64,000 bases of DNA from Pigmentiphaga aceris. GTDB lineage: Bacteria; Pseudomonadota; Gammaproteobacteria; Burkholderiales; Burkholderiaceae_B. Both the position numbers and the translations under genes were made by a program. The stretch lies in the NCBI RefSeq assembly GCF_008119665.1, contig NZ_CP043046.1, positions 744,001-808,000 of the forward strand, in the 5' to 3' direction. The notes beneath the pieces were generated by a model that saw nothing but the letters and a program-made list of their open reading frames with translations, searched no databases and was not told the DNA's origin. Shown here piece by piece: positions 51,186 to 60,489 of the stretch (position 1 is the stretch's first letter; the number at the start of each line of letters is the position of its first letter).

Positions 51186-52301
51186 ATGCGCTTTCTGATC
51201 GATCGAGACCTGTCGGGCCAACCACTGTCCGACGAGGTGCAGCCGGAAAATATCGGACGCCGTCAGTTCATCCGCGGCACCGGCGCGCTGTTGGGTGTTG
51301 GGCTGGGGGCCGGGCTGTTGGGCCATTCATCTGCCTGGGCACAGCAGCCTGGTGGCGAGTTGCTGGTGTCCAACTGGGGCGGGGACTGGAACAACAACGT
51401 GATCAACGCGTTGGAACAGCCCGAACTGGAAAGCAAGGGCATCAAGATCCTGCGTGACCTGGCGGCTGCCCCCGCACGCAAGACCAAGATCCTGGCCGAA
51501 CGCAATCTGCCGCGTGGCTCGGTCGACGTGGCGCACTTCACTGACGCGGATGCCTTCGAGCTGAATCAGCAAGGCGTGCTGGAAGAACTGGACTATTCCA
51601 AGATTCCCAACGCTTCCCACCTGCTGCCGGGCGTGCAGAAGCCGTATTTCATCCCGTTCTATATCAGTGGCGTGGTCCTGATCTACAACAAGAACAAGAT
51701 CAAGACGCCGCCGACCTCGTTCGCCGATCTGATGAACCCGGAATACGCCGGCAAGGTCGGGCTGATCGATCAGATCTACTTCAATTATTTCCTGGCCATG
51801 GGCTTGCTCAATGGCGGGTCGATGTCGAATGCCGAACCGGCGCTGGAAAAACTGCGTCAGCTGAAGAAGGCGGTTCAGCCGCGCATCTACCCGTCGCACC
51901 AGCAGGCCGCTGCCGCGATGGCGTCCGAAGAAATCTGGATCACTGCCAACTACAACGCGCGTGCCGCGCAGTGGAAGGCGGAAGGCTTGCCGGTGGAGGC
52001 GGCCTACCCGAAGGAAGGGGCGATCGGTTTCGAGGGCGGTGTCTGTATGCCCAAGCGTGCTCGCAACAAGGACAACGCGTACCGGTATCTGAACGCCATG
52101 CTGTTGCCCTCCGTGGCGCAGAAGATCGCCAAGGCAACGTACTACGCGGTGCCGATCGACAACGCCGCCTTGCCGCCCGAGATGGCAGCGATTGATTTCA
52201 CGCCGGAACAGCGCAGCCGCATCAACCGTGTCGACCTCGGCTACACCGCCAAGAATCAGGCCGCGTGGCTTGACTGGTGGAACAAGGAAATCAAGGTCTG
52301 A
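51186..52301 (+). CDS. ABC transporter substrate-binding protein (spermidine/putrescine PotD-type)
   Basis: This 371-aa protein carries a twin-arginine export motif (GRRQFIRG at about 24-31), a hydrophobic stretch, and a likely cleavage after AWA near 53. The mature part begins LLVSNWGGDWNNNV, the typical opening of PotD/extracellular solute-binding family 1 or 13 proteins. It has the hinge-like YFIPFYISGVVLIYNKNKI near 155. The ATG at 51186 gives the complete signal; the frame extends 12 codons upstream. It captures the substrate in the periplasm for the permeases and ATPase encoded next. The substrate is unknown: the family takes polyamines, amino acids or other cations. Confidence 0.88.
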   Translation: MRFLIDRDLSGQPLSDEVQPENIGRRQFIRGTGALLGVGLGAGLLGHSSAWAQQPGGELLVSNWGGDWNNNVINALEQPELESKGIKILRDLAAAPARKTKILAERNLPRGSVDVAHFTDADAFELNQQGVLEELDYSKIPNASHLLPGVQKPYFIPFYISGVVLIYNKNKIKTPPTSFADLMNPEYAGKVGLIDQIYFNYFLAMGLLNGGSMSNAEPALEKLRQLKKAVQPRIYPSHQQAAAAMASEEIWITANYNARAAQWKAEGLPVEAAYPKEGAIGFEGGVCMPKRARNKDNAYRYLNAMLLPSVAQKIAKATYYAVPIDNAALPPEMAAIDFTPEQRSRINRVDLGYTAKNQAAWLDWWNKEIKV

Positions 52302-52303
52302 CC

Positions 52304-53200
52304 ATGAGCGGACCGCTGCAACTCGGGCCCTTGCGCCCCAATGGCAAGGGCGTGTCGATGTTGCTGTCGCCCTCGCTGCTGTTCATCGTCGTACTGCTGC
52401 TGGGCCCGCTGGTGCTGTTGGGGCGTTACAGCCTCAATCACTTCGAGCCTGGCCAGTTCATGGTCCAAGGGTTCACGGCCGAGAACTACGGCCGTTTCTT
52501 CAGCGATCCGTTCTATCGCGGTGTGCTGTTTCGCACGATCTGGATTGCGGTGCTCAGCACCATCATCTGTCTGGTGCTGGGCATCTTGCCGGCGTATTTC
52601 ATTGCGCGCGTGCAATCGGCCAAGTGGAAAAGCCTGCTGCTGATCATGGTGATCCTGCCGCTGTTCATGGGCAATGCCGTGCGCGTGGCGGGCTGGATGG
52701 TGTTGCTGGCCGACCGGGGCTTGATCAACGCCTTCATGCAGGCAGTGGGGCTGACGCAGGAACCGGTGCAGATGCTGTACACCGGCACCGCAGTGCTGGT
52801 GGGCATCATCTCGGTGAACCTGCCGTTCATGATCATCACCTTGCAAAGTGTCATCGAAGGCATCGATCGCCCGCTGGAAGAGGCGGGCCTGAATCTGGGT
52901 GCCAATCACTTCCAGATGTTCAGGCGCGTATTGCTGCCGCTGATGATGCCGGGCGTGATCACCGGCACGGTGCTGTGCTTCATTCTGGCCATGAACGCCT
53001 ACGCCACGCCCTTGCTGATCGGCGGTCCGAAATTCCAGATGATGGCGCCTGCCGTGTATGAGCAGATCACGCGTTCCAGCAACTGGCCGTTCGGTGCGGC
53101 ACTGGCCTTCGTGCTGATGGCATCCACGCTGTTCCTGACGGTGTTTTCCTCGTGGGCAATGGGGCGCAAAAGCCCTGCACCTGCCAAGGCGCACGCGTGA
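52304..53200 (+). CDS. ABC transporter permease (PotB-type)
   Basis: This 298-aa integral membrane protein has about six helices. The first is LLFIVVLLLGPLVLL near residue 25. The EAA loop (EEAGLNLGANHFQMFRRVLLP) near 190-210 contacts the ATPase. It starts 2 bases after the substrate-binding gene stop and is clearly operonic. Together with the next permease it forms the translocation pore. Confidence 0.9.
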   Translation: MSGPLQLGPLRPNGKGVSMLLSPSLLFIVVLLLGPLVLLGRYSLNHFEPGQFMVQGFTAENYGRFFSDPFYRGVLFRTIWIAVLSTIICLVLGILPAYFIARVQSAKWKSLLLIMVILPLFMGNAVRVAGWMVLLADRGLINAFMQAVGLTQEPVQMLYTGTAVLVGIISVNLPFMIITLQSVIEGIDRPLEEAGLNLGANHFQMFRRVLLPLMMPGVITGTVLCFILAMNAYATPLLIGGPKFQMMAPAVYEQITRSSNWPFGAALAFVLMASTLFLTVFSSWAMGRKSPAPAKAHA

Positions 53201-53224
53201 AGGCACACCCATGAAGGCACACCC

Positions 53225-54034
53225 ATGAAATCCTTCCAGATATCGAGCGCGCTGTATCGCTTCGTGGTGTTTGCCACGCTGCTGTTTGTCATCACGCCCC
53301 TGATCGCGGTGATCTGGGTCAGTGGCTTCAGCAACAAGGTGATCAGCTTCCCGCCGCAGGGCTATTCCTTCGACTGGTACCTGAACGCCTGGCGTCTGGA
53401 TACCTTCCGCGAAGGCTTCTGGCTGAGCCTGAAAGTCAGCCTGATGTCGACCGCAATCGGCATGCTGGTGGGCGTGCCTGCGGCCCTGGCGATGGTGCGG
53501 GGGAATTTCCCCGGCAAGGCCTTCGTCAGCACCTTGCTGATGTCGCCGATGATGATTCCCGGCGTGGTGGCCGGTAGCGCACTGTATGTGTACTTCATTC
53601 AGTTCGAACTGCTCAGCACGGTCCAGGTAGCCGCCACCTTGCCCGGGCTGATCGCTGCTCATTCGGTGTTGACCATTCCGTGGATCGTGCGCCTGGTGGT
53701 GGCCTCGCTGATTTCCAATGGCAATCAGATCGAAGAAGCCGCGCTCAACCTGGGTGCAACGCCGTGGACGGTGATCCGTCGGGTCACGCTGCCGATGGCG
53801 CGTCCGGGCCTGGTGGCAGGTGGCCTGTTCAGCTTCATCGTGTCTTTCACCGACCTGGAGAAATCCATTTTCCTGGTGGGACCGGGCAGCACGACCTTGC
53901 CGATTGCGATCGTCAATTACCTGGAATGGAACCTGGACCCGACCGTCTCGGCGGTGGCCACCATTCAGATCCTCATGATCGGTGCCGCTCTGGTGTTCTC
54001 CGATCGTTACGTCAAGCTCAGCCGCGCTTTCTGA
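53225..54034 (+). CDS. ABC transporter permease (PotC-type)
   Basis: This 269-aa membrane protein has a first helix FVVFATLLFVITPLIAVIWV and the EAA motif EEAALNLGATPWTVIRRVTLP near 170-190. Just upstream, ATGAAGGCACACCC is duplicated (from 53212), giving an alternative short in-frame-looking start; the ATG at 53225 fits family N-termini. It is the second half of the heterodimeric pore. Confidence 0.9.
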   Translation: MKSFQISSALYRFVVFATLLFVITPLIAVIWVSGFSNKVISFPPQGYSFDWYLNAWRLDTFREGFWLSLKVSLMSTAIGMLVGVPAALAMVRGNFPGKAFVSTLLMSPMMIPGVVAGSALYVYFIQFELLSTVQVAATLPGLIAAHSVLTIPWIVRLVVASLISNGNQIEEAALNLGATPWTVIRRVTLPMARPGLVAGGLFSFIVSFTDLEKSIFLVGPGSTTLPIAIVNYLEWNLDPTVSAVATIQILMIGAALVFSDRYVKLSRAF

Positions 54035-54038
54035 TCCT

Positions 54039-55148
54039 ATGAATTCCTATCTTGATTTCGACGGCGTGGCCAAGCGCTACGGTGCATTCCAGGCAGTCAG
54101 CGACTTCACCCTGCCGATTCACGAGGGCGAACTGGTGGCCTTGCTCGGTCCCAGCGGCTGCGGCAAGACTACCTCGCTGCGCATGCTGGCAGGCTTCGTG
54201 CAGGTCTCGGAAGGCAGCATTCGCCTGGCTGGCAAGGACATCACGCAGCTGCCTTCCTATCGGCGCAACGTTGGCATGGTGTTTCAGGGTTATGCGCTGT
54301 TTCCGCATCTGACGGTGGAAGAGAACGTGGCCTTCGGACTGGAAATGCGCAAGATGAAACCCGCCGAGATCGGCCCGCGTGTGCAGAAGGCATTGGCGCG
54401 CGTGCGGCTGGAATCGCTGGCCAAACGCTTGCCGCGCGAGCTGTCGGGTGGACAGCAGCAGCGGGTGGCACTGGCGCGTGCAATGGCTATCGACCCGGCG
54501 GTGCTGCTGCTGGACGAACCGCTGTCGGCGCTGGACGCGCGCCTGCGTCACGAAGTGCGTGCCGAGATTCGCCAACTGCAGAAAGACTCTGGCTTGACCA
54601 CCTTGATGGTGACGCACGACCAGGACGAGGCGCTGAGCATGGCGGATCGGCTGGTGATCATGAATCAGGGCCGCATCGAACAGATCGGCACGCCCGACGA
54701 GGTGTACGAGCGTCCGATCAACCGCTTTGTGGCCGAGTTCATGGGCAAGTCCAACTTCCTCGACGGCAAGATGGGGGGAGAAGGGCGTTTCGATTCAAAG
54801 CTTGGGCAGGTGTTTGCAGGGCATGCCGCCGATGCCGGTCGAACAGGTGCCCCGGCCCTGATGAGCTTCCGACCCGAACGCGTGCAATTGCGCCGGGTCG
54901 ACACGCCGGTGGCCGATGGCTGTAACGGCGTGCAGGGGCGGATCGTGCGCATCACCTATCTGGGGCCCTTGATCGAGTACCGCATCGCGTTGAAGGACGA
55001 CACCGAGATCACCGCCTTGCTGCCCAATACGGGTGAACTGGGGTATGTCGGTGGCGACGCCAGCAGCGATGAATCCGTCTACACCGCACCTGGCAGTCCG
55101 GTCAGCGTGCAATGGCAGGCCAGAGATTCGCGCCTGCTTCCCGCCTGA
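54039..55148 (+). CDS. ABC transporter ATPase (PotA-type)
   Basis: This 369-aa protein has Walker A GPSGCGKTT near 36, Q-loop QGYALFPHL near 82, ABC signature LSGGQQQR near 137, Walker B LLLDEPLSALD near 157 and H-loop MVTHDQDEA near 191. A C-terminal TOBE domain (about 280-365) is typical of PotA/MalK-class importers. It starts 4 bases after the permease stop. It energises uptake by the complex encoded upstream. Confidence 0.94.
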   Translation: MNSYLDFDGVAKRYGAFQAVSDFTLPIHEGELVALLGPSGCGKTTSLRMLAGFVQVSEGSIRLAGKDITQLPSYRRNVGMVFQGYALFPHLTVEENVAFGLEMRKMKPAEIGPRVQKALARVRLESLAKRLPRELSGGQQQRVALARAMAIDPAVLLLDEPLSALDARLRHEVRAEIRQLQKDSGLTTLMVTHDQDEALSMADRLVIMNQGRIEQIGTPDEVYERPINRFVAEFMGKSNFLDGKMGGEGRFDSKLGQVFAGHAADAGRTGAPALMSFRPERVQLRRVDTPVADGCNGVQGRIVRITYLGPLIEYRIALKDDTEITALLPNTGELGYVGGDASSDESVYTAPGSPVSVQWQARDSRLLPA

Positions 55149-55163
55149 CAGGCAACAAGGCTG

Positions 55164-58100
55164 ATGGCTGCCGACACCATGACTGCTACCGACATCAAGG
55201 GCTATTGCACGCTGTGCCGCTCGCGTTGCGGCACCATCAATCAGGTCGATCAGGACAGGTTGATCTCCGTCCGACCCGACCCGGATCACCCCAACGGCAG
55301 CGCCATGTGCATGAAGGGCAAGGCAGCCCCGGAGATCGTGCACAGCCCGTTCCGGCTGACGCACCCGATGAAGCGTACGCGCCCGAAAACCGACCCGGAC
55401 CCGGGCTGGGTGCGCATCAGTTGGGAAGAGGCCCTGAGCACCACTGCCAGCCGCTTGGCGGCCGTGCGTGCAGAGTCGGGTGCGGAAGCGGTGGCCTTTG
55501 CGGTGACCACGCCAAGTGGCACGCCCTTGTCCGACAGCATCGACTGGATCGAACGCTTTGTGCGCCTGTTCGGCAGTCCGAACACGGTATATGCGACCGA
55601 GGTATGCAACTGGCACAAAGACCACGCGCACGTGTTCACCTTTGGCTGTGGTTTGCAGCCGCCCGATTACGCCAACGCCGACACCATCGTGCTGTGGGGG
55701 CACAACCCCACCAATACCTGGTTGGCACAGGCCAACAAGATCGGCATCGGCCGCGCGCGTGGTGCAAAACTGGTAGTGGTGGACCCGCGCCCCACGGCCT
55801 TGGCCAAGGAAGCCGACCTGTGGTTGCAGGTGCGGCCTGGCACCGACACTGTGCTGGCCATGGCCATCAGTCAGCGGCTGATCGATGCAGGTCTGTACGA
55901 CAACGCGTTTGTCCGCTGCTGGACCAACAGCCCGTTTCTGGTGCGCGTAGATACCGGCGAATTCCTGCGCGAAAACATGCTGTGGCCCGATGTGGAAACC
56001 GATCGGAACTTGGTGTGGGACAGCCACCAGGCTGCGCCCGTGCCCTATGACCCGGCACGCGCATTGAGCGAGGGGCAGGCAGCCAGCTTGTTGCTCGACG
56101 GTCGGGTAACAGTGCCCTGTTCGACGGGCGGCAAGGCCATTGAGTGTGAAACCGCGTTCAGTGCTTTCCGCCGTCAGACCAGGCAGTACAGCGCAGAGCA
56201 GGTCACCGAGATTACCGGCGTGCCCGCCGACAAGATCGATGCAGCGGTGGCGTTTTTCGCGGGTGATAAACGGATCGCGTATTACTCGTGGAACGGCGTG
56301 GGGCAGCACACCAATGCCACGCAAACTGACCGTGCACTGGCCACGCTGTATGCCTTGAATGGCAGCTTCGACAAGATCGGCGGAAACCGCGTGCGCCACG
56401 GGCCGCCAACGGCGTCGCTGGCGCCCATGTCTTTGTTGTCCGATACGCAACGCGCCAAGGCGCTGGGCATCGATGCGCGCCCGATTGGCCCGCCGTCGCA
56501 GGGCTGGGTCATGGCGCGCGATGTGTACCAGGCCGTGCTGGAAGCCAAGCCCTATGCCATCCGCGCGATGATGGCCTTCGGCACCAACGTGCGGCTGTCT
56601 CACAGCGATACGGACATTGCGCGTCAGGCACTGGAAAAGCTGGAATTCCACGTTCACCTGGACTTGTTCGAAACGCCTTCCTTGCGTTACGCCGATATCG
56701 TGTTGCCGGTGAACAGCCCCTGGGAACATGAAGGCTTGCGCATGGGCTTCGAGATCGATGACGATGCGGCGTCGCACATGCAGTTTCGTCCGCGTATGGT
56801 CAGCCCGCGCGGGGAGTCCCGTTCCGATAACGAAATTGTGTTTGACCTGGCAACGCGCCTGGGCATGGCGGACGAGTTCTTTGGCGGTGACTTGCGTGCA
56901 GGCTGGGCCCACTACCTGGCCCCGTCCGGCATCGATCTGGAACAGCTTGCTTGTGCACCGGGCGGGTTGCGCATGCCGGTGGATGCGGCAGAGCGCAAAT
57001 ATGGTCGGCCTGATCCTGCACGGGGTGGTGCGGTGCCAGGGTTCGATACGCCGACCGGGCGAGTGGAAATCTATTCGGAACGCTTGCTCAAGCATGGCCA
57101 GCCAGCCGTGCCCACCTACCTGCCGGGGGCCGAAGACAGGCGCGAGCGTCAGCAACGCGGCGCAAGTGAATTCCCGCTGCTGCTCAGTTCCGCGAAGAAC
57201 GGTTATTACTGCCATTCGCAGCATCGTGGTCTGGCGTCGCTGCGCAAGCGCGCACCCGATCCCACGGCTGAAATCAGTCCGCGTCTGGCAGCCTCGCGTG
57301 GCCTGAAAGACGGCGACTGGATGCAGATTTCCAGCCGTGTTGGCCAGGCGCGTTTTGTGGTGAAAATTACCCCTGGGCTGGCCGACGACATGGTGGTGGC
57401 CGAGTACGGCTGGTGGGAAGCCTGCACCGCCTTGGCCCGCGATGCCTTGCCCATCGGCGGTGCGCTGTCCAGCAACTTCAACAGCTTGATCTCGGCCGAC
57501 CAGCATGACCCCGTCAGCGGCTCGATTGCCATGCGGTCCTTCCGCTGCGAGATCGCGCCAGACCCCGCCACCTTGGCTGGCCAGCGCGGATGGGAAGGGT
57601 GGCGCGACTTCAAGGTGTCCGCCCTGGTTCAAGAAGCAGCTGGGGTGTTGGGCATTCACCTTGAACCAGCCGAGGCTGGCCCCCTGCCCGATTTCCTGCC
57701 AGGCCAGCACGTGCAAATTCGTGTGCACGACGGCTTGCAGACGCTGGGGCGGGCGTATTCGTTGACGGGGCCGGCAGTGTGGCCGGGGCGTCGCGGCTAC
57801 AGCATTGCAGTGCGGCATCAGAAAGGCCGCGACATCAACGGCCGTGAATTCGAGGGCGCGGTCTCCAGCTACCTGCATCGCCACTTGGCCTTGGGGCACA
57901 AGATCGAACTGATGGCTCCGTCGGGCAGCTTCATGCTGCCGGTGCGCTCGGAACAGCCGCTGGTGCTGCTGGCTGGCGGCATCGGTATCACGCCCTTCAT
58001 CAACTTGCTGGAAACCTTGCCCGATGGCGATCCGCTGGAGATGTGGCTGTACTACGCCAACCTCAACAGCCGCAGCCACGCGTTTCGCCAGCGCATTGCC

Positions 58101-58634
58101 GAACACCGCAAACGCCTGCCTGGCCTGAAGGTGCTTGATGTTTACGCCAGCCCGCTCGATACCGATGTCGCAGGCGTGGATTACGCCAGCACGGGTTTCA
58201 TCACCGCCGATGTGGTCAGCGACGCGTTGATCGCCCGGCGTGCACGCGTCTACATGTGCGGGCCACCGGCGATGATGGACAGCTTTGCCAACGGCCTGAT
58301 CGTGCGTGGCGTACCGCGCTTCGACATTTTCCGAGAGGTGTTCCGCTCGCCACCGGGGCCGGTGGAAGACGATGGGCGGACCTTCTCGGTGCGGTTTGCC
58401 CGTTCCTTGCAGGACAGCACGGTCTGGGCGGCCAAGGATGGATGTCTGTTGCCCTTTGGTGAAACGCTTGGTGCAAAGCTGCCCAGCGGCTGCCGCGTGG
58501 GGCAGTGCGAAAGCTGTGCCGTGCGCATCGTGTCGGGCAAGGTGCGACACCTGCATGGCGTCGAGCCGGACGAGGCAGACGTTTGTCTGACGTGTCAGGC
58601 GGTGCCGGTGAGTGATCTGGTGCTGGACGCTTGA
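55164..58634 (+). CDS. Molybdopterin oxidoreductase fused to a phthalate-dioxygenase-reductase-like electron-transfer module
   Basis: This 1156-aa fusion begins with [4Fe-4S] ligands C15, C18, C22 and C49 (CxxCxxxC...C). A DMSO-reductase-family Mo-bisPGD catalytic domain spans to about 790, with a candidate Mo-ligand cysteine at C148 (VCNWHKDH). The molydopterin dinucleotide-binding domain lies at about 670-790. From about 815 is an FNR-like flavin domain (RAYSL near 863), an NAD-binding domain (GGIGITP near 938; MCGPPAMMD near 1032), and a C-terminal plant-type 2Fe-2S domain (C1110, C1115, C1118 and C1141/C1144). It could pass NAD(P)H electrons to or from the Mo site in one polypeptide. It ends the ABC operon, 16 bases after the ATPase, so its substrate is probably what the transporter imports. 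I do not know a characterised member. Confidence 0.85.
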   Translation: MAADTMTATDIKGYCTLCRSRCGTINQVDQDRLISVRPDPDHPNGSAMCMKGKAAPEIVHSPFRLTHPMKRTRPKTDPDPGWVRISWEEALSTTASRLAAVRAESGAEAVAFAVTTPSGTPLSDSIDWIERFVRLFGSPNTVYATEVCNWHKDHAHVFTFGCGLQPPDYANADTIVLWGHNPTNTWLAQANKIGIGRARGAKLVVVDPRPTALAKEADLWLQVRPGTDTVLAMAISQRLIDAGLYDNAFVRCWTNSPFLVRVDTGEFLRENMLWPDVETDRNLVWDSHQAAPVPYDPARALSEGQAASLLLDGRVTVPCSTGGKAIECETAFSAFRRQTRQYSAEQVTEITGVPADKIDAAVAFFAGDKRIAYYSWNGVGQHTNATQTDRALATLYALNGSFDKIGGNRVRHGPPTASLAPMSLLSDTQRAKALGIDARPIGPPSQGWVMARDVYQAVLEAKPYAIRAMMAFGTNVRLSHSDTDIARQALEKLEFHVHLDLFETPSLRYADIVLPVNSPWEHEGLRMGFEIDDDAASHMQFRPRMVSPRGESRSDNEIVFDLATRLGMADEFFGGDLRAGWAHYLAPSGIDLEQLACAPGGLRMPVDAAERKYGRPDPARGGAVPGFDTPTGRVEIYSERLLKHGQPAVPTYLPGAEDRRERQQRGASEFPLLLSSAKNGYYCHSQHRGLASLRKRAPDPTAEISPRLAASRGLKDGDWMQISSRVGQARFVVKITPGLADDMVVAEYGWWEACTALARDALPIGGALSSNFNSLISADQHDPVSGSIAMRSFRCEIAPDPATLAGQRGWEGWRDFKVSALVQEAAGVLGIHLEPAEAGPLPDFLPGQHVQIRVHDGLQTLGRAYSLTGPAVWPGRRGYSIAVRHQKGRDINGREFEGAVSSYLHRHLALGHKIELMAPSGSFMLPVRSEQPLVLLAGGIGITPFINLLETLPDGDPLEMWLYYANLNSRSHAFRQRIAEHRKRLPGLKVLDVYASPLDTDVAGVDYASTGFITADVVSDALIARRARVYMCGPPAMMDSFANGLIVRGVPRFDIFREVFRSPPGPVEDDGRTFSVRFARSLQDSTVWAAKDGCLLPFGETLGAKLPSGCRVGQCESCAVRIVSGKVRHLHGVEPDEADVCLTCQAVPVSDLVLDA

Positions 58635-58766
58635 TCGGGAGGGGGCAGGTTGTGGTGTGGCTTCCCTGGTGTGCCCGCAAAGGTCGGGACTTGGTGCTGT
58701 CCACTCGGTGCCGTCCCTTTGTGCCACCCACGCATCTACCCGGCAGGTTTTTCTAGACGACCGCCT

Positions 58767-58786
58767 GAATGAGAATTATTATTGTC
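58767..58786 (+). promoter_or_regulatory. Fur box upstream of the iron-uptake cluster
   Basis: GAATGAGAATTATTATTGTC closely follows the 19-bp Fur consensus built from GATAAT hexamers (NATWAT units). It lies about 80 bases before the ECF sigma gene, so iron-replete repression by Fur is expected. Confidence 0.75.
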
Positions 58787-58867
58787 TGCCTTGCGGGCAG
58801 GCAATGAAGCGTTGCGCGCATTCGATGGCAAATCTGCCCCTTCGCCTGCTTCTGTCGCGACGCTGCC

Positions 58868-59386
58868 ATGTCTCACACACTTTCCACGTTTCCCGTCGCC
58901 GAGGCCCCCGCCATCGAGGCGCTGTATCGAGCGCATCACTCCTGGTTGCTGGGGCGATTGAAGCGGCGTCTGTCCAACAGCGCAGACGCGGAAGACGTAA
59001 CCGCAGAGACCTTTGTGCAGGTGGTGGAGCAGGGCAGCACCAGCGATATCCGCGAACCGAAAGCGTTTCTGACGACCATCGCCAAGCGGGTGCTGTTCCA
59101 CTTGTGGCGACGCCAGGACCTGGAGCGCGCCTACCTTCAGACCTTGATGCACCAGCCCGAGGCGGCAAGCTTGTCGGTTGAAGAATCTGCGTTGCTGGTC
59201 GAAGCCATCACGCAGATCGACCGGGCGCTCGACACCTTGCCCTTGCCGGTGAAAACCGCGTTTCTGTACAGCCGACTGGATGGCCTGAGTTATCCGGAGA
59301 TTGCCAAGCTGCTGGGTGTGTCGTTGGCCACGGTCGAACGCCACATGAAGCGTGCGCTGCTGCATTGTCTGACAGCATCGCTGTGA
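58868..59386 (+). CDS. ECF sigma factor, FecI type
   Basis: This 172-aa protein has sigma region 2 (LYRAHHSWLLGRLKRRLSNS, then DAEDVTAETFVQVV) and region 4 (LDTLPLPVKTAFLYSRLDG, then LSYPEIAKLLGVSLATVERH). FecI-type sigma factors are activated by a FecR partner signalling from a ferri-siderophore-bound outer-membrane receptor. Here both partners follow directly. The stop overlaps the FecR start region, indicating coupling. A Fur box precedes it. Confidence 0.92.
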   Translation: MSHTLSTFPVAEAPAIEALYRAHHSWLLGRLKRRLSNSADAEDVTAETFVQVVEQGSTSDIREPKAFLTTIAKRVLFHLWRRQDLERAYLQTLMHQPEAASLSVEESALLVEAITQIDRALDTLPLPVKTAFLYSRLDGLSYPEIAKLLGVSLATVERHMKRALLHCLTASL

Positions 59387-60378
59387 ACATGGGGGCAGGT
59401 GGCGCTGGGTTGTCGGTGTCTGACGAGCGCGTGTTGCAGGCCGCAGTGCATTGGCAGGTGCGCCTGGAATCCGGTGCGGCAACGGACAAGGACCGTCTGG
59501 CCTTCGAGCGTTGGTGTGCGGCCGATGCCCGCCATCAGGCCGCCTGGCGACGCGTAGCGGGATTGCTCGACAGCCCCTTGTCGGTCGTGCGTGAACTGGG
59601 CAACCGCGCGCCCGAACAGATTCATGCCGCCCAACACGCCTTGCTGCATACCCGCCGCCGCAATTTGTTGCGCGGCGCGCTTGCCGTGGCAGGCGTTGGC
59701 AGCGCTACTGCCTTGATTGCCGATCGTCTGGCTCCGCTTGGTCAGGTAACGGCGGACCTGCGTACCGGCACAGGCGAACGTCGCCACTTTGCATTGAGTG
59801 ACGGCAGTGATGTGGAGCTGAATGCCCGGTCTGCTGCCGATGTGCGCTTCGATGACGCCGCGCGCGTGCTGCGGTTGCGGGCAGGCGCGTTGATCGCCAC
59901 CGTGGCGCGTGATGTTGCCCGGCCGTTTTCAGTGCAGACCACGCACGGCGAAGCGCGTGCGCTTGGCACCCGTTTTCTGACGCAATTGCGAGATACCCAC
60001 ACCCAGGTAGTGGTGCTGGAACATCAGGTCGAGATCGCCACGCGTAGCGGCCAACGCATTACCTTGCAGGCAGGCGAGGGCGCGACCTTCACAACAGAAA
60101 GCATCAACCGCATGGGCGGCGCAGTACAAAGCGCCGCCGCATGGTCTGGCGGCATGCTGGCGGTGGATGACGCACCCTTGTCCGAGGTGATCGAAGATGT
60201 ACGCGCGTATCACCGGGGCTTCATTCGTGTGTCGCTCGCCGCCGCCCCGCTTCGGGTGTTCGGTGTGTTCCCGCTGGGCGATACCGAACAAATTCTGCAA
60301 GCGCTGGCGCACAGCTTGCCGCTGAATGTGCAGCGTGTCGGTGGCTGGGTGATCAGCATCGATGTCAGGCAGGCGTAG
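59383..60378 (+). CDS. FecR-family anti-sigma/sensor protein
   Basis: 331 aa from GTG 59383, which overlaps the sigma stop as GTGA; ATG 59389 is an alternative. The N-terminal cytoplasmic DUF4880 anti-sigma domain is AAVHWQVRLESG...RWCAADARHQAAWRRV. A single membrane helix lies near 90-110 (LLRGALAVAGVGSATALIA). The periplasmic FecR beta domain (RHFALSDGSDVELNA near 135) and a C-terminal STN-like domain (VSLAAAPLRVFGVFPLGD) contact the receptor. It relays receptor occupancy to the ECF sigma factor. Confidence 0.92.
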   Translation: MNMGAGGAGLSVSDERVLQAAVHWQVRLESGAATDKDRLAFERWCAADARHQAAWRRVAGLLDSPLSVVRELGNRAPEQIHAAQHALLHTRRRNLLRGALAVAGVGSATALIADRLAPLGQVTADLRTGTGERRHFALSDGSDVELNARSAADVRFDDAARVLRLRAGALIATVARDVARPFSVQTTHGEARALGTRFLTQLRDTHTQVVVLEHQVEIATRSGQRITLQAGEGATFTTESINRMGGAVQSAAAWSGGMLAVDDAPLSEVIEDVRAYHRGFIRVSLAAAPLRVFGVFPLGDTEQILQALAHSLPLNVQRVGGWVISIDVRQA

Positions 60379-60489
60379 CGGTATCTACGGGTGCTGGCAG
60401 GTACCAGCAAAAAAATTGCAGAAATCGTGAGGGGTTTTTCAGGCTCGTTCCACATGGGTAGTGGAAGCCTCATGAAAGGAACCCGCTCC

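Noticed and set aside
54795..58727. Open frame of about 1310 codons on the minus strand
   Set aside because: It is the antisense shadow of the ABC ATPase and molybdopterin fusion genes. The His/Gln/Arg/Ala-heavy composition is typical of GC-rich antisense frames, and no domain motif is visible.
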